Assembly (NCBI GenBank): GCA_964562455.1
Contig: CAZLTN010000015.1
Coordinates: 22,332-86,331, forward strand
DNA: 64,000 nt
Direction of reading: 5' to 3'
Source: Ravibacter sp964562455
Lineage (GTDB): Bacteria; Bacteroidota; Bacteroidia; Cytophagales; Spirosomataceae
Shown here: in pieces, positions 44,495-52,304 of the stretch
Layout of the letters: every line of letters begins with the position of its first letter
How positions within the stretch are numbered: position 1 is the stretch's first letter
Made by a program: the position numbers and the translations under genes
The notes under the pieces: generated by a model
The model's input: the letters and a program-made list of their open reading frames with translations, nothing else
Databases searched by the model: none
What the model was told of the DNA's origin: nothing

Positions 44495-45994
44495 TCATCG
44501 CCAGTAGGGCATCTGAGCATCATTTTTGAGCAAGACGCGTTTCCTGTTCAATAAATCGATCGTATAGATGTTGTGGACTGAAAAGTCGTCGTTGCTGGTA
44601 TTGGTGAAGATGACAGTTCCGCCGTTTGGCGCAAATCGCGGGTCCAGGTCGTTGGTGCCGGAGAGTTTGTCGGCCGACAGGTCTTCCCGGCTGCCCGACT
44701 GGAGATCGTGCAGGAATATGCGGGCGTTTAACTGCCTTCCTTCTATATTCCTGAAATTTTCGATGTCGAAGGTGTAAAGAATTTTCCTGCCGTCTACAGA
44801 GAAAACAGGGTTGCCGGTTTTTCCTTTGAGGTCGGTGATAACAGGAGTGGAAGCCCCGATATTGAGGTCGATCAGCATGATTTCATTTTCATATACAGAA
44901 GTTGTCGTCAGGCGGGCAACGATTTTATTGCCTTGCGCGGTCCAGTCGGCAGATGCGAAGAATTTGCCAACCGGGGCCTGGTAGATGACCCTCAGGCCGG
45001 TCCCGTCTGTCCGCACGCTATAGAGCTTATCATAGCTCGGAAAAACCAGTTGTGTCCCGTCCGGAGACCAGCAGAATGACAGTTCCGTAGCGTTGGCTAC
45101 CGTCACAACGGGGATGCCGGAAAGCCTCGCCACGTTTTTTCCGTCGAGGTCGGCTATGTACAAATGTGGTTCTCTTTCTTTATTGGAAAGAAATGCCAGG
45201 CGATTGCGCAACGGGCTGACGACCGGTCTCCAGTTGTTGGCGCCCCCGGTGAGCTGTACTTCCAGCGAGCCGTTAGATGCGAAAACCTGGAAGTTCTCTC
45301 CTGCTTTCCGGGAAAAGTAATAGGGCATGTCAGGGAGTGGCTGTGTACGGAAGGTCCAGATTTCACTTTTTACCGGCGCGTTACGCCCGTCGCTGACCAC
45401 TACCTGCCAGTAGTAGGTAGTGTTGAAGCTGAGGTCATCGACGACCACGCTGTCGGCAGGGACAGAAGAAGCGATGAGGGTGCCTTCCGTTTCTCCCTCC
45501 TTAAAAAGAAGCACGTCGTAGCTCAGTGTATCTTTATCCTGGTCGGAAGATTTCCAGGCCAGGACCAGTTGATGTGCATTACCGGTGCTCCGGTGCGCCG
45601 GCTTCACGACTTCTGCCGGAGAAGGCGCCTTGTTCTGGCTGACATCGGGTGCAAGGTAGATTGTGATCTCTGCATTCCTGTTCTCCTGGACCGTAGCAGT
45701 GGTCAGGTCATTTTTGTATTTTTCCAGGCTCGTCATAAGCGTATAATTACCGGTAGGTAGACTGTCGGTTTTAAAATAACCTGACTGGTCGGTTGTAACC
45801 GCTTTTGCGGAGGGGCTGATCCGGACGACGGCATTGCCGAGAGGCTGTTTGGTATCCTGGGAAAGGATCCGGCCCGACAGGCTGCCGTAGGTTTCGGGAG
45901 TGACATAGGATTCTTCTACGCACCCGGGAAAAAAGAGCGTAATTGCCAGGACGGCCAAAACAGAAAATGTATATCTGAGGATAGAAAGGCTCAC
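44495..45994 (-). CDS. Lipoprotein with regulatory-like, FN3 and PD40/TolB-type domains
   Basis: A 499-aa protein with a lipobox (FFPGC, Cys near residue 25). Residues 35-110 resemble a carboxypeptidase-regulatory-like beta-sandwich (GSLSGRILSQDTKQPLGNAV). Residues 128-218 look like fibronectin type III (PAHRSTGNAHQLVLAWKSSD, then YYWQVVVSDGRNAPVKSEIW). Residues 225-499 form a TolB/PD40 propeller (SPDGTQLVFPSYDKLYSVRT, SVDGRKILYTFDIENF). Probably a surface or periplasmic binding protein. It begins 38 bp after csgG, so it is likely part of the curli operon here. Start appears to be GTG at 45994. Confidence 0.85.
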   Translation of the reverse strand: MSLSILRYTFSVLAVLAITLFFPGCVEESYVTPETYGSLSGRILSQDTKQPLGNAVVRISPSAKAVTTDQSGYFKTDSLPTGNYTLMTSLEKYKNDLTTATVQENRNAEITIYLAPDVSQNKAPSPAEVVKPAHRSTGNAHQLVLAWKSSDQDKDTLSYDVLLFKEGETEGTLIASSVPADSVVVDDLSFNTTYYWQVVVSDGRNAPVKSEIWTFRTQPLPDMPYYFSRKAGENFQVFASNGSLEVQLTGGANNWRPVVSPLRNRLAFLSNKEREPHLYIADLDGKNVARLSGIPVVTVANATELSFCWSPDGTQLVFPSYDKLYSVRTDGTGLRVIYQAPVGKFFASADWTAQGNKIVARLTTTSVYENEIMLIDLNIGASTPVITDLKGKTGNPVFSVDGRKILYTFDIENFRNIEGRQLNARIFLHDLQSGSREDLSADKLSGTNDLDPRFAPNGGTVIFTNTSNDDFSVHNIYTIDLLNRKRVLLKNDAQMPYWR

Positions 45995-46032
45995 TTTAGA
46001 ATAGTATTTAAGGTGATTCGACTCTTAATGGT

Positions 46033-47412
46033 TTATTGCCGGGGACTGTTTCCGCCGAAGTAAAAAGTCAGGCCGGCCTGCGCTTTCCAGTAGGAATCAT
46101 TAAAGCCGCCGGCTTTGATACCGTCAAATTTGTCGTTGATAAAATAGCTGTGCTGGCCGAATGCCTGCAGGCCGATATGCCGGTTCAGGGCATATTCCAG
46201 GCCTAACCCGGAGTTGACCGCACCAAATTTTTTACCTGAGAATTCGAACCAGTTGCTTCTCCCGTTTACCCAGCCGTAGCCCAGGGACATTATAGGGGTG
46301 ATCCGCTGGAAAGGCAAAACCTTGTATTGCAGGTTGAGGGAGCCGGCCGAGATATCTTTCCGGAAATACCCGGTGGCGGCCATCCTGCCCGAGGCCAGGT
46401 CCCCCTGCAGGCTCAGGAAGGAGGTCAGGCCTATATTCAAGGCTATACCGAAACCGCCGCTTATTGCCGGCGGACCGTAATCGCCCTGGTATCTGAGGAG
46501 CGATGCATAAGGCGAAATATGGAAACGCGGCCGATGAATATTGTTTTTTGCCCCGTACACGTCAGTCTGGCGGGCATCTTCCAGTTCCTTTTCGTAGCCG
46601 CCGATAAGAGCTTTGACCGAATCGGCGCTGACTTTATTTCCCGCTACCCAAAGACCGTCGCGGATCCCTTCTACAACCAGGGCATATACCGACTTTTCGA
46701 TCGCTTCGGTAACCGCCAGTTGAGAGGGTTCGTTCGTGGTGTAGCCGGTTTCTGTTTCCAGGAGCCTCTTGAACTTGACGTACCTGAAAAGCCCGACATC
46801 TACTGCCTGTGAGAGGAGCGTTTTGGAAGTATAAACGGTTTTAAGGACTTTCCCTGTTTTGGTGGCTACTGCTCTCAGGTAGACGGTGACGCGGTCCTGC
46901 CGGTATTTTGTCGATCCGCCGGCCCCGAAATAGCGAAGCCCGGCTCCTCCCGTTATGATGTTGGCGTCGTAGGAAATAATCCCCCCTTCTAGGATAATAC
47001 CACCGAAGAGAAGCGGCGGGAGGCTTTCGCTTTCTCCTTTGAACTGGGTCATGCTCGACCTGATGATCTTGCGTTCGTTCAGGAGATTGCTGACGTTTTC
47101 TCTCTCTATAGTGACAAACCAGTTGCTTTCTTCGAGCGCTTTCAGCAGGATGTTGGTCGCGCCCTGGGTGACGGCGGTAGAATAGCTGATACCGTTGTCG
47201 ACCTGCTTGTACTGCCCGGTCTGATCACGGAATTTATAAACTGCCGCGACCAGCTTTTCCGTAGGGGCAGGCAGGCTCCTGAGCTCGGAAGATACCCGCG
47301 TATCTTCTCCGATCCGTGCTTTTTGCTGTGTTACCGGTTGGTTGAAGTACCGGCTGCAACCAAGCATTGCAAATAATAATACTCCCTGTAAGATCCTGTT
47401 CAAAAAATGCAT
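46033..47412 (-). CDS. csgG: CsgG curli secretion channel with extra C-terminal barrel-like domain
   Basis: A 459-aa protein. Residues 1-270 align by eye with CsgG: lipobox (MLGC, Cys near 19), then AAVYKFRDQTGQYKQVDNG, the IERENVSNLLNERKIIRSS segment and TVYLRAVATKTGKVLKTVYT. CsgG forms the nonameric outer-membrane pore through which curlin subunits leave the periplasm. E. coli CsgG ends near residue 277; here about 170 more residues follow (from about 290), with alternating strands such as SYWKAQAGLTFYFGG at the end and an inner SLGYGWVNGRSNW, resembling a small outer-membrane beta-barrel. Gap to csgF is 71 bp. Confidence 0.9.
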   Translation of the reverse strand: MHFLNRILQGVLLFAMLGCSRYFNQPVTQQKARIGEDTRVSSELRSLPAPTEKLVAAVYKFRDQTGQYKQVDNGISYSTAVTQGATNILLKALEESNWFVTIERENVSNLLNERKIIRSSMTQFKGESESLPPLLFGGIILEGGIISYDANIITGGAGLRYFGAGGSTKYRQDRVTVYLRAVATKTGKVLKTVYTSKTLLSQAVDVGLFRYVKFKRLLETETGYTTNEPSQLAVTEAIEKSVYALVVEGIRDGLWVAGNKVSADSVKALIGGYEKELEDARQTDVYGAKNNIHRPRFHISPYASLLRYQGDYGPPAISGGFGIALNIGLTSFLSLQGDLASGRMAATGYFRKDISAGSLNLQYKVLPFQRITPIMSLGYGWVNGRSNWFEFSGKKFGAVNSGLGLEYALNRHIGLQAFGQHSYFINDKFDGIKAGGFNDSYWKAQAGLTFYFGGNSPRQ

Positions 47413-47483
47413 CCTGGTTAAAGGCTCGTTAAAAATGATAAGTATCGAAGCTTCGGGCGCTGATGAAAGCTTAAGTTTCAGAA

Positions 47484-47894
47484 TTAGTAATATGGCACGG
47501 TTACCGAGGTCTCTCCCCCTTTTCCATCGGTGATCCTGATGATAAGCCCTTCTGTCCCGGGGGCTACGTCGACCGTGAGGTCACCGAATTGATAAAGGCC
47601 TTCCTTAAGGCCGTCTTCGCCGAATTGAGAGGTGTAAAGTGTCCTTGCGAGCGTATTCAGAAGCTGGCTGTTAAGAGTGGACTGAAAGTTCTGCAGGGCG
47701 TCTTTCTCTCTCGAAGAGGAAGTCGATGCGTTAGGATCCTTTGTTTTATCCTGGGCCTGCGCAGAACTGAAAAGCCACGTGTAGTTATAGCTGTCGCCGC
47801 CAAAGGCCGGGTTGACCGGCTTGTATACCATAGACTGGGCGGAGGCGGAAAAGGCAGATCCGGTTAGTAGGAGAGCTAATAGTAGTTTTTTCAT
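47484..47894 (-). CDS. csgF: CsgF curli assembly factor
   Basis: A 136-aa secreted protein. After the signal peptide (about 1-19) comes the conserved N-terminal block MVYKPVNPAFGGDSYNYTWL, then SSAQAQDKTKDPN, closely matching the part of E. coli CsgF that inserts into the CsgG pore and makes a second constriction. The rest (about 55-136) is a helix and beta-strands as in the family. CsgF links secretion to surface nucleation. It lies 16 bp after csgE. Confidence 0.95.
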   Translation of the reverse strand: MKKLLLALLLTGSAFSASAQSMVYKPVNPAFGGDSYNYTWLFSSAQAQDKTKDPNASTSSSREKDALQNFQSTLNSQLLNTLARTLYTSQFGEDGLKEGLYQFGDLTVDVAPGTEGLIIRITDGKGGETSVTVPYY

Positions 47895-47910
47895 AAGAAT
47901 GTCTTAAAAC

Positions 47911-48402
47911 TCAGAATATACCGGTTCCGGATTGATCTTCGGAACCGAGCTGCTGTCGGATTTGCTCATAGCTGCTCAGGTACTGGAACAGGAACCAGGC
48001 AGCTTCGCTGATCTGTGCTTCCCGGGCTTCGGGACGCAGCTGGATAAATTGCTGCCATACAAATTCATTGTCGATCTTGATGCCGATAATGCCGGTCAGT
48101 CCCGGGTACGGCAGCTCTTCGACTTCTATCGGGATTTCCTGGTCGGCCAGTGCCTGGCGCGGCAGCGCGGCTGTCGTATCCTGCTGAAGGGTAAGCCACA
48201 TACTGAACAGTCCTTCATAGAAATCGCTTCCAAGCTTTGTTTTTGTATTGTTGATAATAAACGATACGGCGGTTTCCTCGTCGAGCAGGAGGTCATCGAG
48301 ACGGTAAAGGTTTGTTTCCATGCTTTCTTCGAGCGAAGAATCGACCTGTCCGTAGAGGTTTGATATACACAGCAAAAAGGCAAGGATCAGGATTGTACGC
48401 AT
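47911..48402 (-). CDS. csgE: CsgE curli secretion adaptor
   Basis: A 163-aa periplasmic protein with a signal peptide (about 1-18). The core contains TKTKLGSDFYEGLFSMWLTL (about 52-71), which corresponds to the conserved TRIGRDFYxxFxxxW region of E. coli CsgE, and IKIDNEFVWQQFIQLRPEAR near 105-125. CsgE caps the periplasmic side of CsgG and delivers curlin subunits. It is somewhat longer than E. coli CsgE at its C-terminus. Gaps to both neighbours are 16 bp. Confidence 0.93.
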   Translation of the reverse strand: MRTILILAFLLCISNLYGQVDSSLEESMETNLYRLDDLLLDEETAVSFIINNTKTKLGSDFYEGLFSMWLTLQQDTTAALPRQALADQEIPIEVEELPYPGLTGIIGIKIDNEFVWQQFIQLRPEAREAQISEAAWFLFQYLSSYEQIRQQLGSEDQSGTGIF

Positions 48403-48418
48403 AAATCCGGGGAAGCGC

Positions 48419-48937
48419 TCATCTTACATGGTAGCCCGAAGGAGAATCGATAATCAGGCGCATACCCCCCCGTTGCTCGATAGTTATGGAGGGCAGAGCC
48501 CCGCTTTTGGCGCCGTCAATTTCGAGTGAATTAAAGTTGTCTGACTGGCTTGCCCGGAAAGCAGATCCGTTGCTTACTATTTCTGACAAGACCATACTGT
48601 TAAAACTGCCCTGCTGAGACAGCACAAGCTGACTGTCTTCTCCTCTTACATCGAGATCGAGACGGTTGCCGTTCCCTGCCTGCAATGCCATGATGGTGAG
48701 CGATCTTCCTGAAGCTGCAATGTTGGAAATGTTGAGGCTGCCTGTTTGCTGCAGCTTCACGTAATTGGAGGCGGTATTCAAGGGTACGAAGCCCTGCATT
48801 TCCTGTCGTATGACCGCCTCGGAATTGTTTTCTGAAACCAGAAGCTGCCGGAGCCTGCTATCGGGCCCCTGTGCCGATACCCGGGCTGTACACGACATCG
48901 TCGCAATCCACAGCAGGAGTAAAAGATTCTTTTTCAT
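48419..48937 (-). CDS. Short curlin-repeat protein, CsgB-like nucleator candidate
   Basis: A 172-aa secreted protein (signal peptide about 1-22). Five degenerate curlin motifs can be found from residue 60 on (QQTGSLNIS, LQAGNGNRLD, SQQGSFNSM, SQSDNFNSLE and EQRGGMRL). The number and spacing resemble E. coli CsgB, the surface-exposed nucleator, which also has five repeats and about 150 residues. The last repeat is irregular and the C-terminus is basic (RGGMRL, GYHVR), as for the anchoring repeat of CsgB. It is placed after the two large curlins and before csgE. Confidence 0.75.
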   Translation of the reverse strand: MKKNLLLLLWIATMSCTARVSAQGPDSRLRQLLVSENNSEAVIRQEMQGFVPLNTASNYVKLQQTGSLNISNIAASGRSLTIMALQAGNGNRLDLDVRGEDSQLVLSQQGSFNSMVLSEIVSNGSAFRASQSDNFNSLEIDGAKSGALPSITIEQRGGMRLIIDSPSGYHVR

Positions 48938-48985
48938 ACAGGTAAATTTTAGTCAGTCGGATATGCTCAGCATAATATGCAGGGC

Positions 48986-49051
48986 ATCGTGTACCGGGTC
49001 TTTCTCCCGATACACGATACGTTACTTTTATCCCGGATTTTCTCCCCGGGA
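48986..49051 (-). other. Intercistronic hairpins between the long curlin and the CsgB-like gene
   Basis: ATCGTGTACCGGG (48986-48998) pairs with CCCGATACACGAT (49006-49018), a 13-bp stem with one mismatch and a 7-nt loop. A second small stem, TCCCGG (49031-49036) with CCGGGA (49046-49051), is adjacent. Neither has a following T-tract on the minus strand. They may stabilise or end the abundant curlin message and lower expression of the secretion genes downstream. Confidence 0.55.
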
Positions 49052-49071
49052 GGGATCAAAGCGACTTCCTG

Positions 49072-50451
49072 CTAAGGATGCACCATGCCTCCTGTCTGGA
49101 TTACATTGGCAATGTTTCCGGCTCCGTTCTGATCTACATTCGATACGTTCGAAAGGCCGGTTTGCGAAATGTTGGCATAGTTTGCAGAACCATTCTGACC
49201 GATGGTTGAGATGTTGCTGATCCCATCCTGGAGTACGATAGCCAGGTTGCCGAGAAGGCTTGACGATTGTGTAATGTAAGACTCGTTCAGGTCACCGATC
49301 TGATCTACATCTGCGTTGTTGCCTACCAGCCCTGTCTGATCAATTTCGGAGTGGTTTTCATCGCCGGTCTGGTCTACATCCGCGGTGTGGTTGATGCCTG
49401 TCTGGTCGATTTGAGAATAGTTTTCGTCACCGGTCTGGTCTACCGTTGCTTTATTACCGGCGCCGAGCTGTCCGATATCCGAGAAATTGTCGTCGCCTGT
49501 CTGGTTGACGGTAGCTCCATTGCCGACCAAACCGTTTCCGTACTGGTTGATGACCGATTCATTATCATCACCCTTCTGGTTAACATTGGCTTTGTTTTTT
49601 CCGCCGAGAAGCCCGTCCTGGATGATTTCGGAATCGTTGTTCTCTCCATTCTGATATACATTAGAGTAGTTATCGTGGGAGGATTGCTCGATATCAGAGT
49701 CGTTATCCTCGCCGATCTGCTCCACGTAGGCCTCGTTCCTGTTGCCATCCTGGTCGATATCAGAATCATTATTGTCGCCGGTCTGCGTTACTTCGGCTTC
49801 GTTCCTGTTCCCGTCCTGGTCGATATCAGAGTCGTTATCGTCGCCGTCCTGGTCAGCAGAAGCGACGTTATTGTTGCCGTCCTGGGTAATGTCGGAGTAG
49901 TTGTCATCTCCCTCCTGCGTACTGGTTGCGTCATTATCGTCGCCATCCTGCTCCACGTAAGAAGTGTTGTCATCGCTGTTATTGCCGACTACCTGCTGCA
50001 GGGAGGTGTTGTCATCTCCGTCCTGGTCGGCTTCAAGGTAGTTCTCGTCGCTTCCGTTTCCTTCGATAAGCTGGGTGGCAGAATTCCCTTCGCCATCCTG
50101 ATTGATGTCGGTTTCGTTTTGTGAATTGTTCACTCCCGCCTGGCCGATTTTAACCAGAGCGCTGTTGTCCTCTCCGTCCTGGGTGACAGAGGAAGAATGC
50201 CTGTTCCCGTTTTGCAGGATGTCAGATTCGTTGTCCTCTCCGTCCTGGTTGACGGTAGCCTCATTTTTTCTGAATAACTGTAAAGCGGTGATATTGCTGT
50301 TTTGAGTCACCAGGGATTTATTGGCGGAGCCGTTCTGAGTTACATTGGCGTCGTTCCGGATCCCGGTTTGCTGAATGTTGGAGTCGTTGGATTGAGCGAA
50401 GAGGCAGGCGCTTGCAAGGAGCGCCGCGCCGGTGAGGATTACTTTTTTCAT
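49072..50451 (-). CDS. Long Asp/Asn-rich curlin-repeat protein (CsgA-like)
   Basis: A 459-aa secreted protein (signal peptide about 1-19, ending LFAQ). Almost all the rest consists of about thirty half-repeats of 11 residues with the amyloid pattern N-x-A/S-x5-Q-x-G, for example DSDIDQDGNRNEAEVTQTGD, giving pairs of 22 residues like E. coli CsgA (131 aa mature, five repeats). Many turns read QDGDDND and are strongly acidic. The central copies are nearly identical at DNA level (66-bp period near 49735-49865). It should form the main fibre. It follows the other curlin gene by 57 bp. Confidence 0.9.
   Translation of the reverse strand: MKKVILTGAALLASACLFAQSNDSNIQQTGIRNDANVTQNGSANKSLVTQNSNITALQLFRKNEATVNQDGEDNESDILQNGNRHSSSVTQDGEDNSALVKIGQAGVNNSQNETDINQDGEGNSATQLIEGNGSDENYLEADQDGDDNTSLQQVVGNNSDDNTSYVEQDGDDNDATSTQEGDDNYSDITQDGNNNVASADQDGDDNDSDIDQDGNRNEAEVTQTGDNNDSDIDQDGNRNEAYVEQIGEDNDSDIEQSSHDNYSNVYQNGENNDSEIIQDGLLGGKNKANVNQKGDDNESVINQYGNGLVGNGATVNQTGDDNFSDIGQLGAGNKATVDQTGDENYSQIDQTGINHTADVDQTGDENHSEIDQTGLVGNNADVDQIGDLNESYITQSSSLLGNLAIVLQDGISNISTIGQNGSANYANISQTGLSNVSNVDQNGAGNIANVIQTGGMVHP
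49735..49866 (-). repeat. 66-bp tandem coding repeat in the long curlin gene
   Basis: The coding units that give NRNEAYVEQ/NRNEAEVTQ and DNDSDIDQDG recur with a 66-bp period and few base changes; the shared TCCTGGTCGATATCAGA lies at about 49748 and 49814. Recent duplication or homogenisation is likely, and copy-number variation between strains is expected. Confidence 0.8.
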
Positions 50452-50508
50452 TTGTTTTTTGGAGTTTGAGTTTAAAAGAAAAGATTACAGATTAGATTAT
50501 GGATTTTG

Positions 50509-51573
50509 CTAATTATTCTGATTGATGGTAGCCTTGTTGCCGGTCCCGTTTTGTTTCAGCAGTGATTGATGCATATCCCCGGTCTGGGAAACGCCGGCTG
50601 CGTTATGGTCCGATATCTGCAGGGATCTGGAAACGTTCAGGATTCCGGTCTGAGAGATTTCGATCTCGTTGAAGTTACCTATCTGCCCTGCTCCCAATAT
50701 GTCGGGCTCGGGGCCGGCTATGCGGTTGTCGTTGCCTGCCTGAGAAAGGCTGGCGCTGTTGTTGTCGCCGAGCTGATAGATCAGGACATTGTTCCGGTCG
50801 CCTGCCTGGCCGGCGGCACCGGGTAGCAGAAGATCAGGACCTCCGATCGTATTGAGATTGCCATTTTGCGTAGCGTCGAAAACGTTCGAATTCCCTTCGG
50901 TTCTGACTGAGGAAAGATTCTGGTTTCCGTACTGTCCGATGCTGCCCGTGTTGTTCCCGCTCGAATAGCCGTCTATCCACTGGTGCGATTCATTCAGGTT
51001 CCCGACCTGGTCGATTTTAATATGATTCAGAAAGCCTTCCAGGGTTTGTTCCAACCTGTTGTTAATACCGTTCTGTTTTCCCTCGCCGATCGAATTTCTC
51101 GAGTTCGCGGCGTTCTGAAATGCCGTGTTCTCATTCAGGAACTGCCGGATATCCAGCTTTGTTTCTGCTGCATGTGTTCCCAGGATGCTTTGGTAAGCCT
51201 CGTTGTCGTCTCCCCGCTGGTCAGCATAAGTAGTATTGCGGGTATTGGGAGCCGTCGATTCACCGATTAAAACTTCAATTTTATTATCGCCTTTCTGAAG
51301 CACCTTCGATTCATGCCTGGTGCCGTACTGATAAATTTCTGATTCGTTTGAAAACAGCGCACCGAGGTTTTCCTGCCGGACCTCAGCCAGGTTTTTACGG
51401 CCGGGGCCGTTCAGCCCTTTCTGGTAAATTACCGAATTGTGCTGTGTGCCGTTCTGCACTACGTCGGCATAGTTCCCGGTTCCTGTTGCAGTGGCGTTGG
51501 ATACGTTGTCCTGTGAGTACGCAGCACTGTAAAGTAATAAAGCAGGTAAAAGGCTGCTAAGGAATGTTTTCAT
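50509..51573 (-). CDS. Curlin-repeat protein, first gene of the curli operon
   Basis: A protein of about 354 aa with a signal peptide (MKTFLSSLLPALLLYSAAYS, then Q). From residue 22 on it has about twenty irregular curlin half-repeats, such as NYADVVQNGTQHNSVIYQKG and SIGQYGNQNLSSVRTEGNSN, several of them interrupted by insertions (for example near PDLLLPGAAGQAGD). It is less acidic than the next gene. ATG 51573 is preferred to the longer ORF start, which adds 22 residues rich in Pro and Arg before the signal peptide. It heads the operon; which of the two proteins is the major subunit is not certain. Confidence 0.85.
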   Translation of the reverse strand: MKTFLSSLLPALLLYSAAYSQDNVSNATATGTGNYADVVQNGTQHNSVIYQKGLNGPGRKNLAEVRQENLGALFSNESEIYQYGTRHESKVLQKGDNKIEVLIGESTAPNTRNTTYADQRGDDNEAYQSILGTHAAETKLDIRQFLNENTAFQNAANSRNSIGEGKQNGINNRLEQTLEGFLNHIKIDQVGNLNESHQWIDGYSSGNNTGSIGQYGNQNLSSVRTEGNSNVFDATQNGNLNTIGGPDLLLPGAAGQAGDRNNVLIYQLGDNNSASLSQAGNDNRIAGPEPDILGAGQIGNFNEIEISQTGILNVSRSLQISDHNAAGVSQTGDMHQSLLKQNGTGNKATINQNN

Positions 51574-52304
51574 AATATTCTTCGTGGATTTTCGCGGATA
51601 GGCTGCAGGATAGCCCGGCCGGCGATCTGCAGGAGACACGGAAAATGTTAGGCAATGAAATACCAGCCCGCTTTTTACACTGACGTTTATAGGTAAGTGT
51701 AATCTTCGGAGTGCCTGAAGCGCAAAGTTTTCCGGATAGCGGCTAAGGTGACTGGAAACAGGTATCGGTTAAGGTTTTCATCACAGTTGAGTTTGAGGTT
51801 ATTCGTAATTGGATAAGATTTTTCAGGAAGGGTTTATGTAGTTAGCTTTATTATGGTTAAGATTACACGAATTCTGGATAAGGTCTCCTATTAGTCGTAA
51901 AAGTTTGATTAAAATTCCATGTGGTTACATTTTTTTTCTGAAAAATTTCAGAAATATTTTTTTATCGCAGTAGGCGGTTATTTCTTAAAATGAGGCCGGG
52001 AGTATCTGTGCAGGCTTTTTTTACCGTTAAATAAAATATTTTTTTGTAGAAAATATTTGAATGGTTTATGTGGTATTAAGTGCTATGTTTGTATGTTTTT
52101 CTTTTTTTAAACATAGTAATAATTCTGATTATTAGTGTTTTCCCTACTTTTTTATATTTAGAAAACCTGCTGTTCCGCTAACCAGGGAAGGATGCCTACG
52201 GTTTCCTGGTCTGTACGGGACAGGCCTTTTGATAATTGCCCTTACTATCGCTACAGCAGGTGATACCCCGCTTGCGGTTATTATTTACCCCCTCTCTATG
52301 CGTT
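51574..52304. other. Divergent regulatory interval between curli operon and sigma factor (731 bp)
   Basis: AT-rich and gene-free. It contains a perfect palindrome with 9-bp arms (TTTCTGAAA and TTTCAGAAA, 51935-51954) flanked by T-runs, and an inverted repeat CTATGTTT/AAACATAG (52083-52090, 52109-52116) overlapping a TATGTTTG box (52084-52091) that may be the -7 element of the sigma-factor gene. No TAnnTTTG box was found facing the curli operon, which is consistent with use of another sigma factor. Confidence 0.55.
52084..52091 (+). promoter_or_regulatory. Possible -7 box of the sigma-factor gene
   Basis: TATGTTTG matches TAnnTTTG. The nearest TTTG upstream (52056-52059) is 24 nt away, longer than usual, and the leader would be about 205 nt, so confidence is low. 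Confidence 0.3.

Noticed and set aside
49267..50124. 285-codon ORF on the plus strand opposite the long curlin gene
   Set aside because: It is a mirror of the repetitive Asp/Gln/Asn codons, has no signal peptide or domain, and the minus-strand gene is certain.
49072..51573. Idea that the repeats are a CRISPR or non-coding satellite
   Set aside because: The repeats are in frame, vary mainly at synonymous or tolerated positions and encode the curlin pattern.
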